NCBI GenBank assembly: GCA_039707655.1
Contig: CM077676.1
Coordinates: forward strand, 378,576,114 to 378,640,113
Direction of reading: 5' to 3'
DNA from: Elymus sibiricus
Lineage: Eukaryota > Streptophyta > Magnoliopsida > Poales > Poaceae
DNA: 64,000 nt
In this document: positions 22,490 through 33,085 of the stretch, in pieces
Layout of the letters: each line of letters opens with the position of its first letter
Position numbering within the stretch: position 1 is the stretch's first letter
Translations under genes and position numbers: made by a program
The notes under the pieces: model-generated
The model's database searches: none
What the model saw: the letters and a program-made list of their open reading frames with translations, nothing else
What the model was told of the DNA's origin: nothing

Positions 22490-25165
22490 GAAGGGCAGGG
22501 TTTCTTTCTTTTTCTTTTCTTTTATTCGGATTTTTTTAGTTCTCTTTTGCTTTTTTTCTTTTTTTCTTATCCAGTTGTTTTTCATTCTTATTTTCATTTG
22601 TTTCTTCGGTTTTATTTTTCATTTCCTTTTTTATTTTGTTTCTTTTTTGGTTTCCATTTTTTTGGTTTACATTGTTTTGGTTTTCATTGTTTCTTTTGGT
22701 TCATTCTACATTTTTTCTATGTATATGTTAACAACATTGTTCTAATACTCCCTCCATTTCTAAATATAAGACCTTTTAGAGATTTCAGTATGGACCACAT
22801 ACGGATGTATATAGAAGCATTTTAGAGTGTAGACTCATTCAATTTGCTTCGTATGTAGTTTATATGGAAATCTCTAAAGTTCTTATATTTAGAAATGGAG
22901 GGAGTACATGTTTAACATTTTTTTCAATACAAATTTAACATTTTTTAATATGTGGTTAATATTTTTTATACACATTTTAAACATTTTTTAAATGCCCGAT
23001 TAACATTTTTCAAATAAAAGATTAACATTTTTTGAATACATGGTCAATTTTTCTCCCATACACACTTTTAAATTGTTTCAAATTCTTGATCAATATTTTT
23101 CAATTACAAGATTAACATTTTCTAATACATGGTCAACATTTTTTTCTATGCACATTTAACATTTTTCAAATAGTTGATTAACAATTTTAAATGCAATATT
23201 AACATTTTTTGAACACATGGTCAAGATTTTTTTAAACACATTAAACATTTTTCAAATACTCGTTCAACATTTTTTGAAATGCTTAATTAACATTTTTTAT
23301 ATACACGATCAAATTTTCCATCATTTTGCTAATAAATGGTCAACATTTAATATATACACAGTTAATATTTTAAAAATGTTTGATTAAATTTTTTTTAATA
23401 CTTGTTCAATTTTTTTTCAAATGCTTGATTAATATTGTAATATACATGATCATTTTTTTATCATTTCTTAATATATGATCAACATTTTTTCAATACACAT
23501 TTAACATTTTGCAAATGCTTGAATAACATTTTTCAAATACTTGTTCAACATTTCTTTCAAATTTTTGATTAACATTCTTTAAATGCATGATTAAATTGGT
23601 TCATACACATTTTAATTTTTGGTGTATACATTTTTTCGTATACGTGATGAACATTTTCTCGATACGCATTTAACATTTTTCAAATATTTTATGTAGAGTG
23701 ATTGTAATATATTTATTTAGAATATTTGTAAGTATAAGAAAAAGTAAAAAAAGAGGAAGCAAAAATGAAAACACAAAACGTGAAAGAAAAACAAACAAAA
23801 AATGAGGTTGTTCTTCCCGTGCGCCTGGGCCGGTCCAATTCGCGCCACCCTTCAGCGAGGGTTCTCTTTGTGTCGCTCCCCTATCTCTTGCTTCGCGTGA
23901 CAGAGGGAACCATCGCGTCAAGGTACCTCGAGATGGCCGGTCCAGGTGCGCTGGAGTGTTTTCACGTTCTGTTTTTTTTTCATGTTTTTAGATTTCTTTT
24001 TTACTTTTTTTTACACTTTCAAAATTCTAAACATTTATTTTACAAAAATAAACTGTACATAATGTTTTTTTTAAATAATCATGTATTTGAAAAATGTTAA
24101 ATGTGTATAGAATAAATGTTGACCATGTGTATGAAAAATGTTTACAAAACATATACAATGTGTGTGAAAAAATTTGATCATGTATTTAAAAAATGTTATT
24201 CAACCTTTACAAAAAATGTTGACCATGTATTAAAAAAATGTTAAATGTGTATTTAAAAAATTATGACCATGAAATCAAAAAGTGTTAAACCTGAATTTCA
24301 AAAAAATCTTAAATGTGTATAGAAAAATTGTTGGCGATGTATTAAAAAATTTGGTAAACTTGTATTTGAAAAAAATGTTAAATATGTATAGAAAAAATGT
24401 TAACCATGTATTAAAGGTGTTAATATTGTATCTTAAAAATGTTAATCAGGCATTTAAAATGTTAAAGTGTGTATACAAAAAATATTGACCATGTATTTCA
24501 AAAAAAATTATTCTTGTATTTGAAAAATGTTAATCAAGCATTTAAAAATGTTAAAAATGTGTATATAAAAATGTTGATGGTGTACTAAAAAATGTTAAAC
24601 TTGTATTTGAATAATGTTAAACATTTATTAAAAATGTTGTTGACGTATACGAAATATGTAGGATGAAAACCAAAATGAAACAAAGAAACACGAAAATACC
24701 AGTGATAACCAAAACACACACAATGGAAACCAAAGAAAAAAGAAAACGAAAAAGAAAAACAAAGAAATAGGTGCAAAAGAATGGGAAAAAAGAAAAAAGC
24801 GCTAAAAGCAACCGATGAAAATCAACACAAAACAAAGAAAACGAAGAAACCCAATAAAAAAGAAAAACCTAAAACAAATTAATGAAAATCAAAGAAACCA
24901 ATGAAAGGAATGGAAACCATGAAAACCCGACAAGGAAACAAAGAAAAACAAAAGAAACCCGATGACAAAGGAGAAAGAGATAAGGAAAAAATGGAGAAAG
25001 AAAGAAAAGCAAAAAAACCAGTGAAAACTGAGAAAGAAATAAATAAAAACGAAGAAAGAAAATAAAGAAAATAAAAACCAGTGAAAACTGCGAAGAAAAC
25101 AAAGAAAAACTGAAAAGAAAGAAAAAAAACTGTGAAAACCGGATTAACCAACTAACAGACAACAT
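22490..25165. repeat. Large AT-rich fold-back (imperfect inverted repeat)
   Basis: The left half is a pyrimidine tract (22490-22740) followed by ACATGTTTAACATTTTT-type units (22905-23700). The right half is AAAATGTTGACCATGTATT-type units (24060-24660) followed by a purine tract of the GAAAACCAAAGAAAC type (24660-25160). The centre, about 23760-23990, is GC-richer. Left and right halves are reverse-complementary in pattern, giving an imperfect hairpin with arms over 1 kb. The long open frames here (for example on the minus strand at 24869-25585) are composition artefacts. It resembles unclassified inverted-repeat DNA elements of grasses, but I cannot name a family. Confidence 0.65.
22748..22904. 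mobile_element. Stowaway-type MITE (157 bp)
   Basis: Terminal inverted repeats begin CTCCCTCCATTTCTAAATAT and its complement, and TA dinucleotides flank both sides (22746-22747 and 22905-22906). Length, termini and TA target are those of Tc1/Mariner-derived Stowaway MITEs of grasses. It is inserted in the left arm of the fold-back. Confidence 0.92.
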
Positions 25166-25234
25166 CGAAAAAGAAAAACCGAGCGTACAGCGAGCGATAC
25201 GTGAGCGACAGCTGCTTCGTAGCCACGAGACAGA
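25166..25234. other. GC-richer end of fold-back region
   Basis: Contains ACAGCGAGCGATACGTGAGCGACAG, reminiscent of the GCTCGCTCGTGATTG motif at 10670-10683 in reverse orientation. No gene recognised. Confidence 0.4.
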
Positions 25235-25476
25235 GAAGAAATGGGCCGGCCCGGTAACAGCTCGCACCAAAAAACCTTTAGGCGAGAGTAGAATAGGGCT
25301 CGCGTGAAGCGAGATCTGGTCGCCGCAGTGCGAAAGGAACAAGTTTCTTTCATGTTCCTGCCCGAAGAAATGGGCCGGCCCGGTAACAGCTCGCACCAAA
25401 AAACCTTTAGGCGAGAGTAGAATAGGGCTCGCGTGAAGCGAGATCTGGTCGCCGCAGTGCGAAAGGAACAAGTTTT
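25235..25476. repeat. Perfect 129-bp tandem duplication
   Basis: GAAGAAATGGGCCGGCCCGG starts at 25235 and again at 25364. I see no mismatch over the roughly 112 bases shared before the second copy runs into a T tract. Because 129 is a multiple of three, the copy makes a repeated peptide in a minus-strand frame, but that frame has no family resemblance and is probably not coding. Confidence 0.85.
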
Positions 25477-25604
25477 TTTTTGACGAGCAAGGAACAATCT
25501 TTGAGAATAGAGAATACACAAAATGGCAAAATTCTTGGGCTGGAACTGAAAACACGGTGCTATCTATCCGTACACTCAAACACAAAGATTTCAGCAGTCT
25601 TCAA

Positions 25605-26010
25605 TTTTTTTTTTGTTAAGTATATTTTTTTTTCGAAAAAACTTCCGATCTATTCATCCTCAATCATGATAGTACAACGAACACCAGAAATAATAAAAAT
25701 TATATCCAGAACCGTAGAGCCGAAGGCGCGCCGCCGTCATCGCCCCTCCCTCGCCGGAGCCGGGCAAAACTTGTTGTAGTAGACAGTCGGGAAGTCGTCG
25801 TGCTAAAGCCCCGTAGGACCAGCGCAACAAAACAGCAACCGTCGCCAATGAAGAGTAGCGTAGATCGAAAGGATCCAACCTGAAGAAACACAAACGTAGA
25901 CGAACTACGACCAGATCCGAGCAAATCCACCAAGGACACAAACATGAAAGAAAATTGTTGTTTCCTTGCCATGAGAAAGAGATTTGCAATAATTAAGTTA
26001 TGTACAAAAG
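25605..26010 (-). mobile_element. Probable non-LTR retroelement fragment (minus strand)
   Basis: A run of T at 25605-25614 and more T-rich DNA to 25635 would be the 3' A-tail of a minus-strand insertion. The body (25640-26000) is non-repetitive and GC-rich in places, with no long frame. This is the layout of a truncated LINE or a SINE-like derivative. I believe I have seen similar sequence repeated in Triticeae genomes but cannot verify it. Target duplication not found. Confidence 0.4.
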
Positions 26011-26202
26011 ACACGGCCATAACTTTATCCTAAAGCATACAAGGATCTTGGAGAAGGACAAATCGAAGATATTTAAATCAGTATAAGTTAGCTCTAGATA
26101 AAGACATCATCAGCGAAGGCACTAACTAGCTAGGTGGCCATCGAACTATGTAATGCCTCCAACTATATACAATGTGTTTCAGCTCTGGGGTCCAAAGAGT
26201 TA
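26011..26202. other. Intervening sequence, nothing recognised
   Basis: Ends with AAAGAGTTA (26194-26202), the possible left target duplication of MULE 1. Confidence 0.4.
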
Positions 26203-26604
26203 GGGCATCTCCAAAGCCATACCGCAAATCGCACAAAAATGTTCGGATCGCGGTGTCCAGACCATTTCTTCCATTCAACGTGGTGCCAGATGCGTCCACA
26301 TGTCCGAATTTCCCGCCAACCTACACCAAACCTAGGGGAGATTTGCGGGCGTCCGGACTCATGCCACATATGCGTCCGACTATGCAGTCGTACCCAAAAC
26401 CCTCTTGCCGCACGTAGCATTCTCGAACGTTCGCCGCGCATTCATGCCGGTTAGGCACTCCAGAGCGGACGCGACTGGACGCTTCCGGTCAGAGCGACGT
26501 GACCTAACGGGAGGGCGGCGACGCTTCAATGCGGATGCGGTGATCGAGAAGCCTCCTCCAGCCGTTGCGCCGCATTGAAGCGACGTCGGTCCACCTGTCC
26601 CGGC

Positions 26605-26611
26605 TATTTAA
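26605..26611 (+). promoter_or_regulatory. TATA-like box upstream of MULE 1 ORF
   Basis: CTATTTAAG about 110 bases before the ATG at 26717, in GC-rich surroundings. It is weak but correctly placed. Confidence 0.4.
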
Positions 26612-26716
26612 GCAAGGCTCTGGCGTCGGCCAAAACACATCTCCTCTCATACCCACACCCCGCTGCCTCGCTCCTCTCCTCTCCGCTCACCGTCGTCGCC
26701 GCTCCTCTCCTCAGCG

Positions 26717-27667
26717 ATGGGCAATTCATGCTGGTTCTCGACGCCGGAGGGTCGATCCGGCTCTCCGTCCAGATCATGGCGCCGGCGCCCATGTTCTCCC
26801 GGGCCTTCCACCTTCACCGCCCCGTCGATGAAGGAGGAGATCGTGCTCTCCTCCGGTGATGAGGAGGAGCAGGAGCAGCGCCCCCTCCTCGCGGAGGCCG
26901 CCCCGACGGACAGGAGTACCAGCAGCACGTGGAGGTCCTGCTCGAGCGGCCGCGGTCTGGTACCGCCCCCGTCGCCTCTCCACCATGTCAAGGAGGAGCC
27001 GTCGCCGCCGCCGTGTCAAGCAGGAGCCCCCTGCCCCCAGGCGCAACTGCGACGTTCAATTCAGATGTTGTGTCAGTGAGGGGTTAAAGGAGGAGCCACC
27101 CTCCCTACCATGCAGCATGTTCGGCCGGTTCGACCAGCCGGAGTCACCGTCGCACCACCTCTGGTGCGGCAAGACCGTGAAGGAGGAACCCTCCCCATTC
27201 CCCGCGAGCGCGCGTGGGCTCCTCTTGCACTACCTCGGCCGCGGCAGAGGCAGCACGTCGTCGCAGGAGCTCCACGACAGTGGAAGAGAGGGTGGCAAGG
27301 GAGGCGGCGGGAGCGGCGCAACACATAGCACCGGGATGCGTTCGGGACATCAGAAGCCGTGCCGTACTAGGTCCACAATGACCTAGACCTCGCATTGGCC
27401 TGGGCGGACAACCGGACCAGGACCACCATGAAGACGTCCGCGTGGCGCTGGCGCTGCCTCAGGGACCAACTCGTCAAGATTTACGTGTCCGAGTCACTGC
27501 GCGCTGCCGCCCTCATCGCCGGCAAGGGCAAGGCGAGGGGTGGGTGCATCGGGGCTGCGTCTGCGGCCATGCGCGCGGCGGCGGAGGAAGCTGATTTGCT
27601 GCACCGCGAACGGCAGGTGGCAACCAATCAGGGCTGTTGTGGCCCCTACATGCCCTTCCACCGCTAG
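26717..27667 (+). pseudogene. MULE-borne ORF remnant with KEEP motifs
   Basis: Function unknown. It starts MGNSCWFSTPEG and continues with an acidic patch (SSGDEEEQEQ) and proline-rich KEEP motifs (VKEEPSPPP, LKEEPPSLP, VKEEPSPFP). The frame shifts near 27080 and again before 27395, so it is broken. The C-terminal part has EEADLLHRERQ. MULE 2 has a related N-terminus (SWFSTSAHGGGS) and EEAERLLRKRQ, and the 59400 remnant has EEAERLLHERQ, so this is a shared ORF of the family and not a one-off capture. The composition is GC-rich, unlike the neighbouring repeats. It may be a captured host gene or a genuine MULE accessory gene. Confidence 0.55.
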
Positions 27668-27966
27668 AAGGACAATGAATCCGACGACAACGGTGATAGC
27701 AACAGAGCGGACGAAGACATAGGTTACCATCTGGTACCTCGCGCATGTAGTTTTTATTTATTTATTTTAGCTGCACTTGTCAAATATCGTCTGGTTTAGT
27801 TGTACTATGTCGAACTTTGCATGAATTAGGTCTGATTTGCATGAAAATCATTCGTTTTGCATCAAATTTGTCCGGTTTCTTCAATTTATGTTTGATATGC
27901 ACACGGATGTTTCGGGCATGTGTTTGGGTGGCTCGCTCCTGTATATGTGTCCACGGACACGGACGG
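27668..27966. other. 3' flank of MULE 1 ORF
   Basis: AT-richer DNA with repeated TTTGCATGAA-type words. The matching region of the MULE remnant at 59640-59810 has the same character (AATGAAATTTGTCCGG). The bases ATA at 27967-27969 are the CACTA target duplication. Confidence 0.5.
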
Positions 27967-27987
27967 ATACACTATCGCTGGAATGCC

Positions 27988-28310
27988 TAGCAGTGGCGGG
28001 CGCAAAAAGGCCAGAAGTGGCAGGCCAGGCGCCCAGGGCTGCCCGCCACCGACCTCCTGCCACTGCTATGACGGCATCAGTGGCGGGCGGTCGCCCACCA
28101 TTGGTGTGTGTATTTTAGTGGCGGGTGGTATATACTGCCTGCCACAACAGTTCGCTCTGCCCGCCACTGTTGTTAGTGGAATCTGTGATGGGCAGTAATT
28201 AGTACCCGCCACAACTAATACTCCGCCCGCCACTGGTAGTGGTCTACGCCTATAGAAGAATTGCTGCCACGACAGCATTTTTTGCCGCCGTGGCAGCATT
28301 TTAATGACGT
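27988..28310. repeat. Left subterminal repeats of CACTA
   Basis: Repeated GTGGCGGGC / GCCCGCCAC in both orientations (for example near 27992, 28080, 28118, 28160 and 28228), spaced 20-60 bases. A short inverted repeat GCTGCCAC...GTGGCAGC closes the block. Such arrays are where CACTA DNA-binding proteins are known to bind. Confidence 0.8.
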
Positions 28311-28433
28311 GGTTACAATATTTCGCACTTAATCATCACATTGCAATACAAATATAGTATGTTGTCTCAGCATTCAAACAATCATGTAGTACATTAATTA
28401 TTACAACGTCGCCATAATAAATAAGAGTAATAG
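28311..28433. other. 3' region of CACTA ORF2, non-coding
   Basis: AT-rich sequence between the subterminal repeats and the end of the ORF2 remnant. Confidence 0.5.
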
Positions 28434-29032
28434 TTAAGCAAAGGAGTTGAGTATAAAAAGTGAACATGCGTGTCTCAACACATAATCAATAGTTTCTGAA
28501 GCTGTTTTGAAAAATTGTCTCGAACCCCTACTCGCTAGCAAGCGATGACCGAAATGTGTCTTTGACTCGGTGAAGTCGTTCTTCATCTGACTCTGGCGAG
28601 CAGTGGAACTTCCCATCCTCATTTACAACCTCCTTGTTGATGATTTTGGCCAACACCTTTTGGATGCGCTCAGGCTCACTTAATAAATCCCCTATGTCAA
28701 TGTCCTTCTCCATCTCCTCAGACCACTTGATGATCTGGCTATGATTTCACAAATATTGAATTTTCTTCAAAAAGTCGTTCATGACAGCCATGGCAAAGTA
28801 GCCAGACATATGCGAGGTTTTGACATTTGGTTCTTGATAGCAACAAGCGCTAGTGATGAACTTGAATTCTGAATACTGTGTTACTTTGTTGTTGAAGTTC
28901 TTACACTTCCGTAGAGCATCATTTAGAACCTCCTTCAATTTTGTCCATTGCTTCTGAGGGTCTCTCTTCGAATCGAAGAAATATGCCAAGCCCTGCGTCG
29001 GCAATAGTGCGATTACGATCCAATGTCGGTCG

Positions 29033-29128
29033 CTGCGCAATAAAACGAAGAAATTAGCATGGATGAGATAAAACTAGAAGGTCAACTATATATGTTCCAT
29101 AATAAATGAGTGAACATTAACAACTTAC
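29033..29128 (-). other. Intron in CACTA ORF2
   Basis: On the minus strand the donor is AA|GTAAGTTG and the acceptor TTGCGCAG|CGACCG, 96 bases. Splicing joins VPYCD to DRHWIV in frame, the usual sequence before the Ulp1-type histidine. Confidence 0.8.
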
Positions 29129-31249
29129 TTGTCGCAGTATGGCACCAGAAAGGTGTCCTTTTGCGGATGAGTCGTAATCATGCACGGGAACAGGTAGTCT
29201 GAGATGAGCTCCTGGCTAATTTCGGATTCCAGGTTGTGGCAGTGCATGTAAAAAGGATCAGGTAAATACACTTTACTATGCCCGAGTAGGGGATCTGAAG
29301 CTCGATGAAGTGCCCAAAGCCTCATTAACTCCGGGGAGAGTGCACTCACATAGAATATATTTCCATGGATCACCTCATTAAATGGCAGATCAATTATATC
29401 AGCCAAAAACTGAACGACAAAACTATAACCTTGTACAACCTTGACCCTGTAACCTTGTTGACCTTCTTTTGATCTACGTAGCACGTCGTCGTGTAGAACA
29501 TTAAGATCGGTCGAGAGGGTCATCAATGTAGAGTCAGATAGCGACGGTTCGCCGGGCTTATACTGATTCCATTTATGTCCTTCGGGGAAGACAATTGGCA
29601 CAGGTGGCTTGTCTGCGGATGGTCTGCAATCGGCACGTAGATCCTTCTTCGCTGATTGCGGAATATCCTTGTCTATGTCTCCGGTGCCGTCAAAGTTGAA
29701 AAGGGGGGCAAGGTTCGCGAAGGCGGGATCACCGTCAGTACCAGAGAATCCGTGTGGACTAATCTCCTCTATATCACTGAGTGGCCACTTAAGCAGGTAG
29801 CCCCGTGTCACTTGTCCTAACGTAGTGATGCCTTCTTCAGGGGGGTGAGGCAACGAACATAATTCAAAGCCCGGCATTACGTTCTGCACGAGCACCCTCG
29901 TCATGTCCAGTGGCAGGACGGCCCCGTGCATCATTCTATTACCATCTGTAAACGGAATTATTTGCCCCTTGGCAACCATCATCGGCACGCCATTCGCTTT
30001 GGCTAGCAGCCAGCATGAAACATCTTGCGATGCTCGTGGCTGTTGGGTGCTACTATACAGATGATGCTGGGTAGGACTCGGCGTGCCTTGCGGAAATATT
30101 TCAGCTAACTTTTTTTGAATTGTTGCAGCTACTTTCGCATCTACTTTGGCGTCGATCTTGTCCTCAACCCTCTTTTTCCTTCTGTATTTTTTTAACTCAT
30201 TGGTCTGGGGATAGGCCTGGCCCCACAGCATCCTACCCACGCCCAACACACGGCAGTCTTAGGCTTCCTGTCAACCCCAAAGCCCTCGTTCACAGCCCGT
30301 GTAAGATGGTCGTCATACCTATAGCTGTACGGAGATTCTTTAGGACCGGGTCCAAATTCCTCCTTCATTTTTCTCTACAAAAAAATACATAAGTTATGGT
30401 AAACGATTAGTATGGTAATAATTGTAGTAGCTACTAAATTATTAGTCTTCAGTGACGTTACCAGGCTCTCCTCCATCGAGAGAAGTTGCTGCGTCGAGAG
30501 GACCAACTCGTTAGTATCTGGGTCTCGGACTACACGGGCCCTGAGGAAACGAAAGTCACGAAGACGATCTTGATGTTCCGAGAATGGGGGTGGTTTACCC
30601 GCGGCTTCAAAGTCCGCGGCCTCCTTCTCCCACTTGGGTATTGCAGCTTTGTAACCACCAGGGCCCAGACGGTGGTCACCTGGCAACTGTTTCCATAAAT
30701 TATAGAAATGATCGCTGACCTTCTTGCTTGACTCGCTTTCTGATGACTCACGAAACTTCGACTATTCATCGAGATCCATATTGGGATTGAGCTGCTTAAC
30801 GGTCTCGAAGTCCTTACCCATGAGATTGCAACGGGCACTGCTCTTCCAGTCCCTAAACATCTTCGGCCATTTTGAGAGGGCTTACTCTTCGGCCTTTTTT
30901 TAGAGTTAGACGGAAATGCATAACTCCGGTGTAATGCTTCGAGTAGCTTCTTCTTTTCTCTGCCGAAATCCTTGCAACCGATCGGGACGTTATTTCTCAA
31001 GATGCAACCTAGCATTTTGCTATATGCTTTTGCCGCGGCATCTGGGGCGACGGGCTCTCCTTTCGGGCCTACTTCGGTTATTGTAATGATACCTTCATGA
31101 AGCTTGTTCGGTTCCCTAGCCTTACGGCTGCTCTTGTTGCTGGCGGCGGTGCTGTATGAAGTCCCATCGGTGTGGCTCGTGTCTCCTCGCCCCGTGGGCG
31201 GTTCTTCATGTTGGTCGCCGCCCATCTCGATGTCAGGGGCGCCCATCTC

Positions 31250-33020
31250 TGTTGGGGAACGTTGCATGGGAAACAAAATTTTTCCTACGCTCACCAAGAT
31301 CGATCTAGGAGATGAACATCTACGAGAGGAGAGATTGCATCTACATACCCTTGTAGATCGCTAAGCGGAAGCGTTAAGAAACGCGGTTGATGTAGTCGAA
31401 CGTCTTCGCGATCCAATCACGATCCGTCCCGCGAACTCCCGATCAAGTGCCGAACGGACGGCACCTCCGCGTTCAACACACGTACGGCTTGATGACGCCT
31501 TCACCTCCTCGATCCAGCGAGCGATGGTGAAGTAGTAGCTCGAGTCCTCCGGTAGCACGACGGCGTGGCGGCGGTGGTGGTGGAGCAATCTCAGCAGAGC
31601 TTCGCTAAGCTACGCGGAGAGAGAGAGGAACTACGAGGGAGAGGAAGGGCAGCGCCGTGGCATAGATGGGTGCGGCTGCCCTCTCTCTACCCCTCTATAT
31701 ATAGAGGAAAGGGAGGAGGAGGAGGCGCCCTAGGGTTTCCCCTAGGGGGCCCGGCGGCCACAGATGGGGGCGGCCAGGGTTTGGGTGCCCCCCCCCCCAG
31801 GCGCCTTGCCTCCCAAGTATAGGGCGCGGCTGCCCTAGGGGGTGCGCCACCTCCCTGGCCAAGTGGGCTTGGGTGAGGGGAGGCGCCCAGCCCCTTGTGG
31901 GCTGGTTTGCCCCCTCCCTTGGCCCATGAGGCCCCCCCAACACTTGCCGGGGCCCCCCCGAAACCCTTTTCGGTACTCCGTCGAAAACCCCGGTACCCCC
32001 GGAACACTTCCGGACTCTGATACCCTTCGTCCTATATATCAATCTTCACCTCCGGACCATTCCGGAGTTCCTCGTCATGTCCGGGATCTCATCCGGGACT
32101 CCGAACAACCTTCGGTCACCAACATAATAACTCGACTATACTTATATCGTCACCAAACGTTAAGTGTGTAGACCCTGCGGGTTCGAGAACTATGCAGACA
32201 TGACCGAGACACATCCACGGTCAATAACCAATAGCGGGACCTGGATGCCCATATTGGTTCCTACATATTCTACGAAGATCTTTATCGGTCGAACCTTGAT
32301 GTCAAGGATTCAGTCAATCCCGTATGCAGTTCCCTTTGTCCATCGGTATGTTACTTGCCCGAGATTCGATCGTCGGTATCTCCATACCTAGTTCAATCTC
32401 GTTATCAGCAAGTCTCTTTACTCGTTCCGTAATACAAGATCTCGTGGCTAACTCTTTAGTCACATTGCTTGCAAGCTTATCGTGATGCTGTATTACTGAG
32501 TGGGCCCTGAGATACCTCTCTGTCATACGGAGTGACAAATTCCCAGTCTTGATCCATGCCAACTCAACAGATACCCTCGGAGATACCTGTAGAGCATCTT
32601 TATAGTCACCCAGTTACGTTGCGACGTTTGATACACACAAGGTACTCCTCCGGTGTCAGTGAGTTGCATGATCTCATGGTCATAGGAACAGATACTTGAC
32701 ATGCAAAAACGATAGCAATAAACTTGACACGATCATATGCTACGTTTAAAGTTTGGGTCTTGTCCATCACATCATTCTCCTAATGATGTGATCCCGTTAT
32801 CAAATGACAACTCATGTCTATGACCAGGAAACCATGGTCATCTTTGATCAACGAGCTAGTCCGGTAGAGGCTCACTAGGGACATGTTGTTGTCTACGTAT
32901 CCACACATGTATTTGTGTTTCCAACCAATACAATTATAGCATGGATAATAAACGATTATCATGAACAAGGAAATATAATAATAACCATTTTATTATTGCC
33001 TCTAGGGCATATTTCCAACA
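31250..33020 (-). mobile_element. Solo LTR of BARE1/Angela/WIS type (1771 bp)
   Basis: On the minus strand it begins TGTTGGAAATATGCCCTAGA, the well-known start of BARE1/Angela/WIS LTRs, and ends CGTTCCCCAACA. The target duplication ATCTC is perfect (31245-31249 and 33021-33025). Length about 1.77 kb is normal for the family. There is no internal domain. It splits CACTA ORF2 near its N-terminus and would abolish its translation. A TATA-type CTATATATAG lies near 31694-31703. Confidence 0.95.
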
Positions 33021-33085
33021 ATCTCAACGTCAGGGTTGTTGTAGTTGCGTTCCTCTTGAGATGATGCTCCGGCGTGGGGATCCAT

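Larger units (their letters stand above)
28434..33085 (-). pseudogene. CACTA ORF2 with Ulp1-like protease domain
   Basis: This is the second CACTA gene. The start is at 33085 (MDPHAGASSQEERNYNNPD). After about 20 codons a solo LTR interrupts it (31250-33020). It resumes with EMGAPDIEMGGDQ and runs through a frameshifted stretch (30530-31000), then a 374-codon block (29125-30249) with a charged KKYRRKKRVEDKIDAKVDAK segment. A clean GT-AG intron (29033-29128) joins to a Ulp1/C48-like region: DRHWIVIALLP holds the expected His and FFDSKRD the expected Asp. The position of the catalytic Cys, normally in a CGYY-like motif, reads SHMSGYFAM, so it appears lost. A stop at about 28744 follows, with recognisable homology continuing to about 28540. 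In the family this protein is thought to act as an accessory protein or SUMO protease-like factor; here it is inactive. Confidence 0.85.

Noticed and set aside
22286..22825. 179-codon plus-strand open frame
   Set aside because: It runs through a pyrimidine tract and into the Stowaway MITE; the phenylalanine-rich peptide is a composition effect.
24869..25585. 238-codon minus-strand open frame
   Set aside because: It lies in the purine-rich arm of the fold-back plus a tandem duplication; composition is dominated by F, S, L from TTTCTT-type text and there is no domain resemblance.
31687..32042. Glycine/proline-rich frames in the BARE-type solo LTR
   Set aside because: LTR sequence with G/C homopolymers; not part of any known LTR product.
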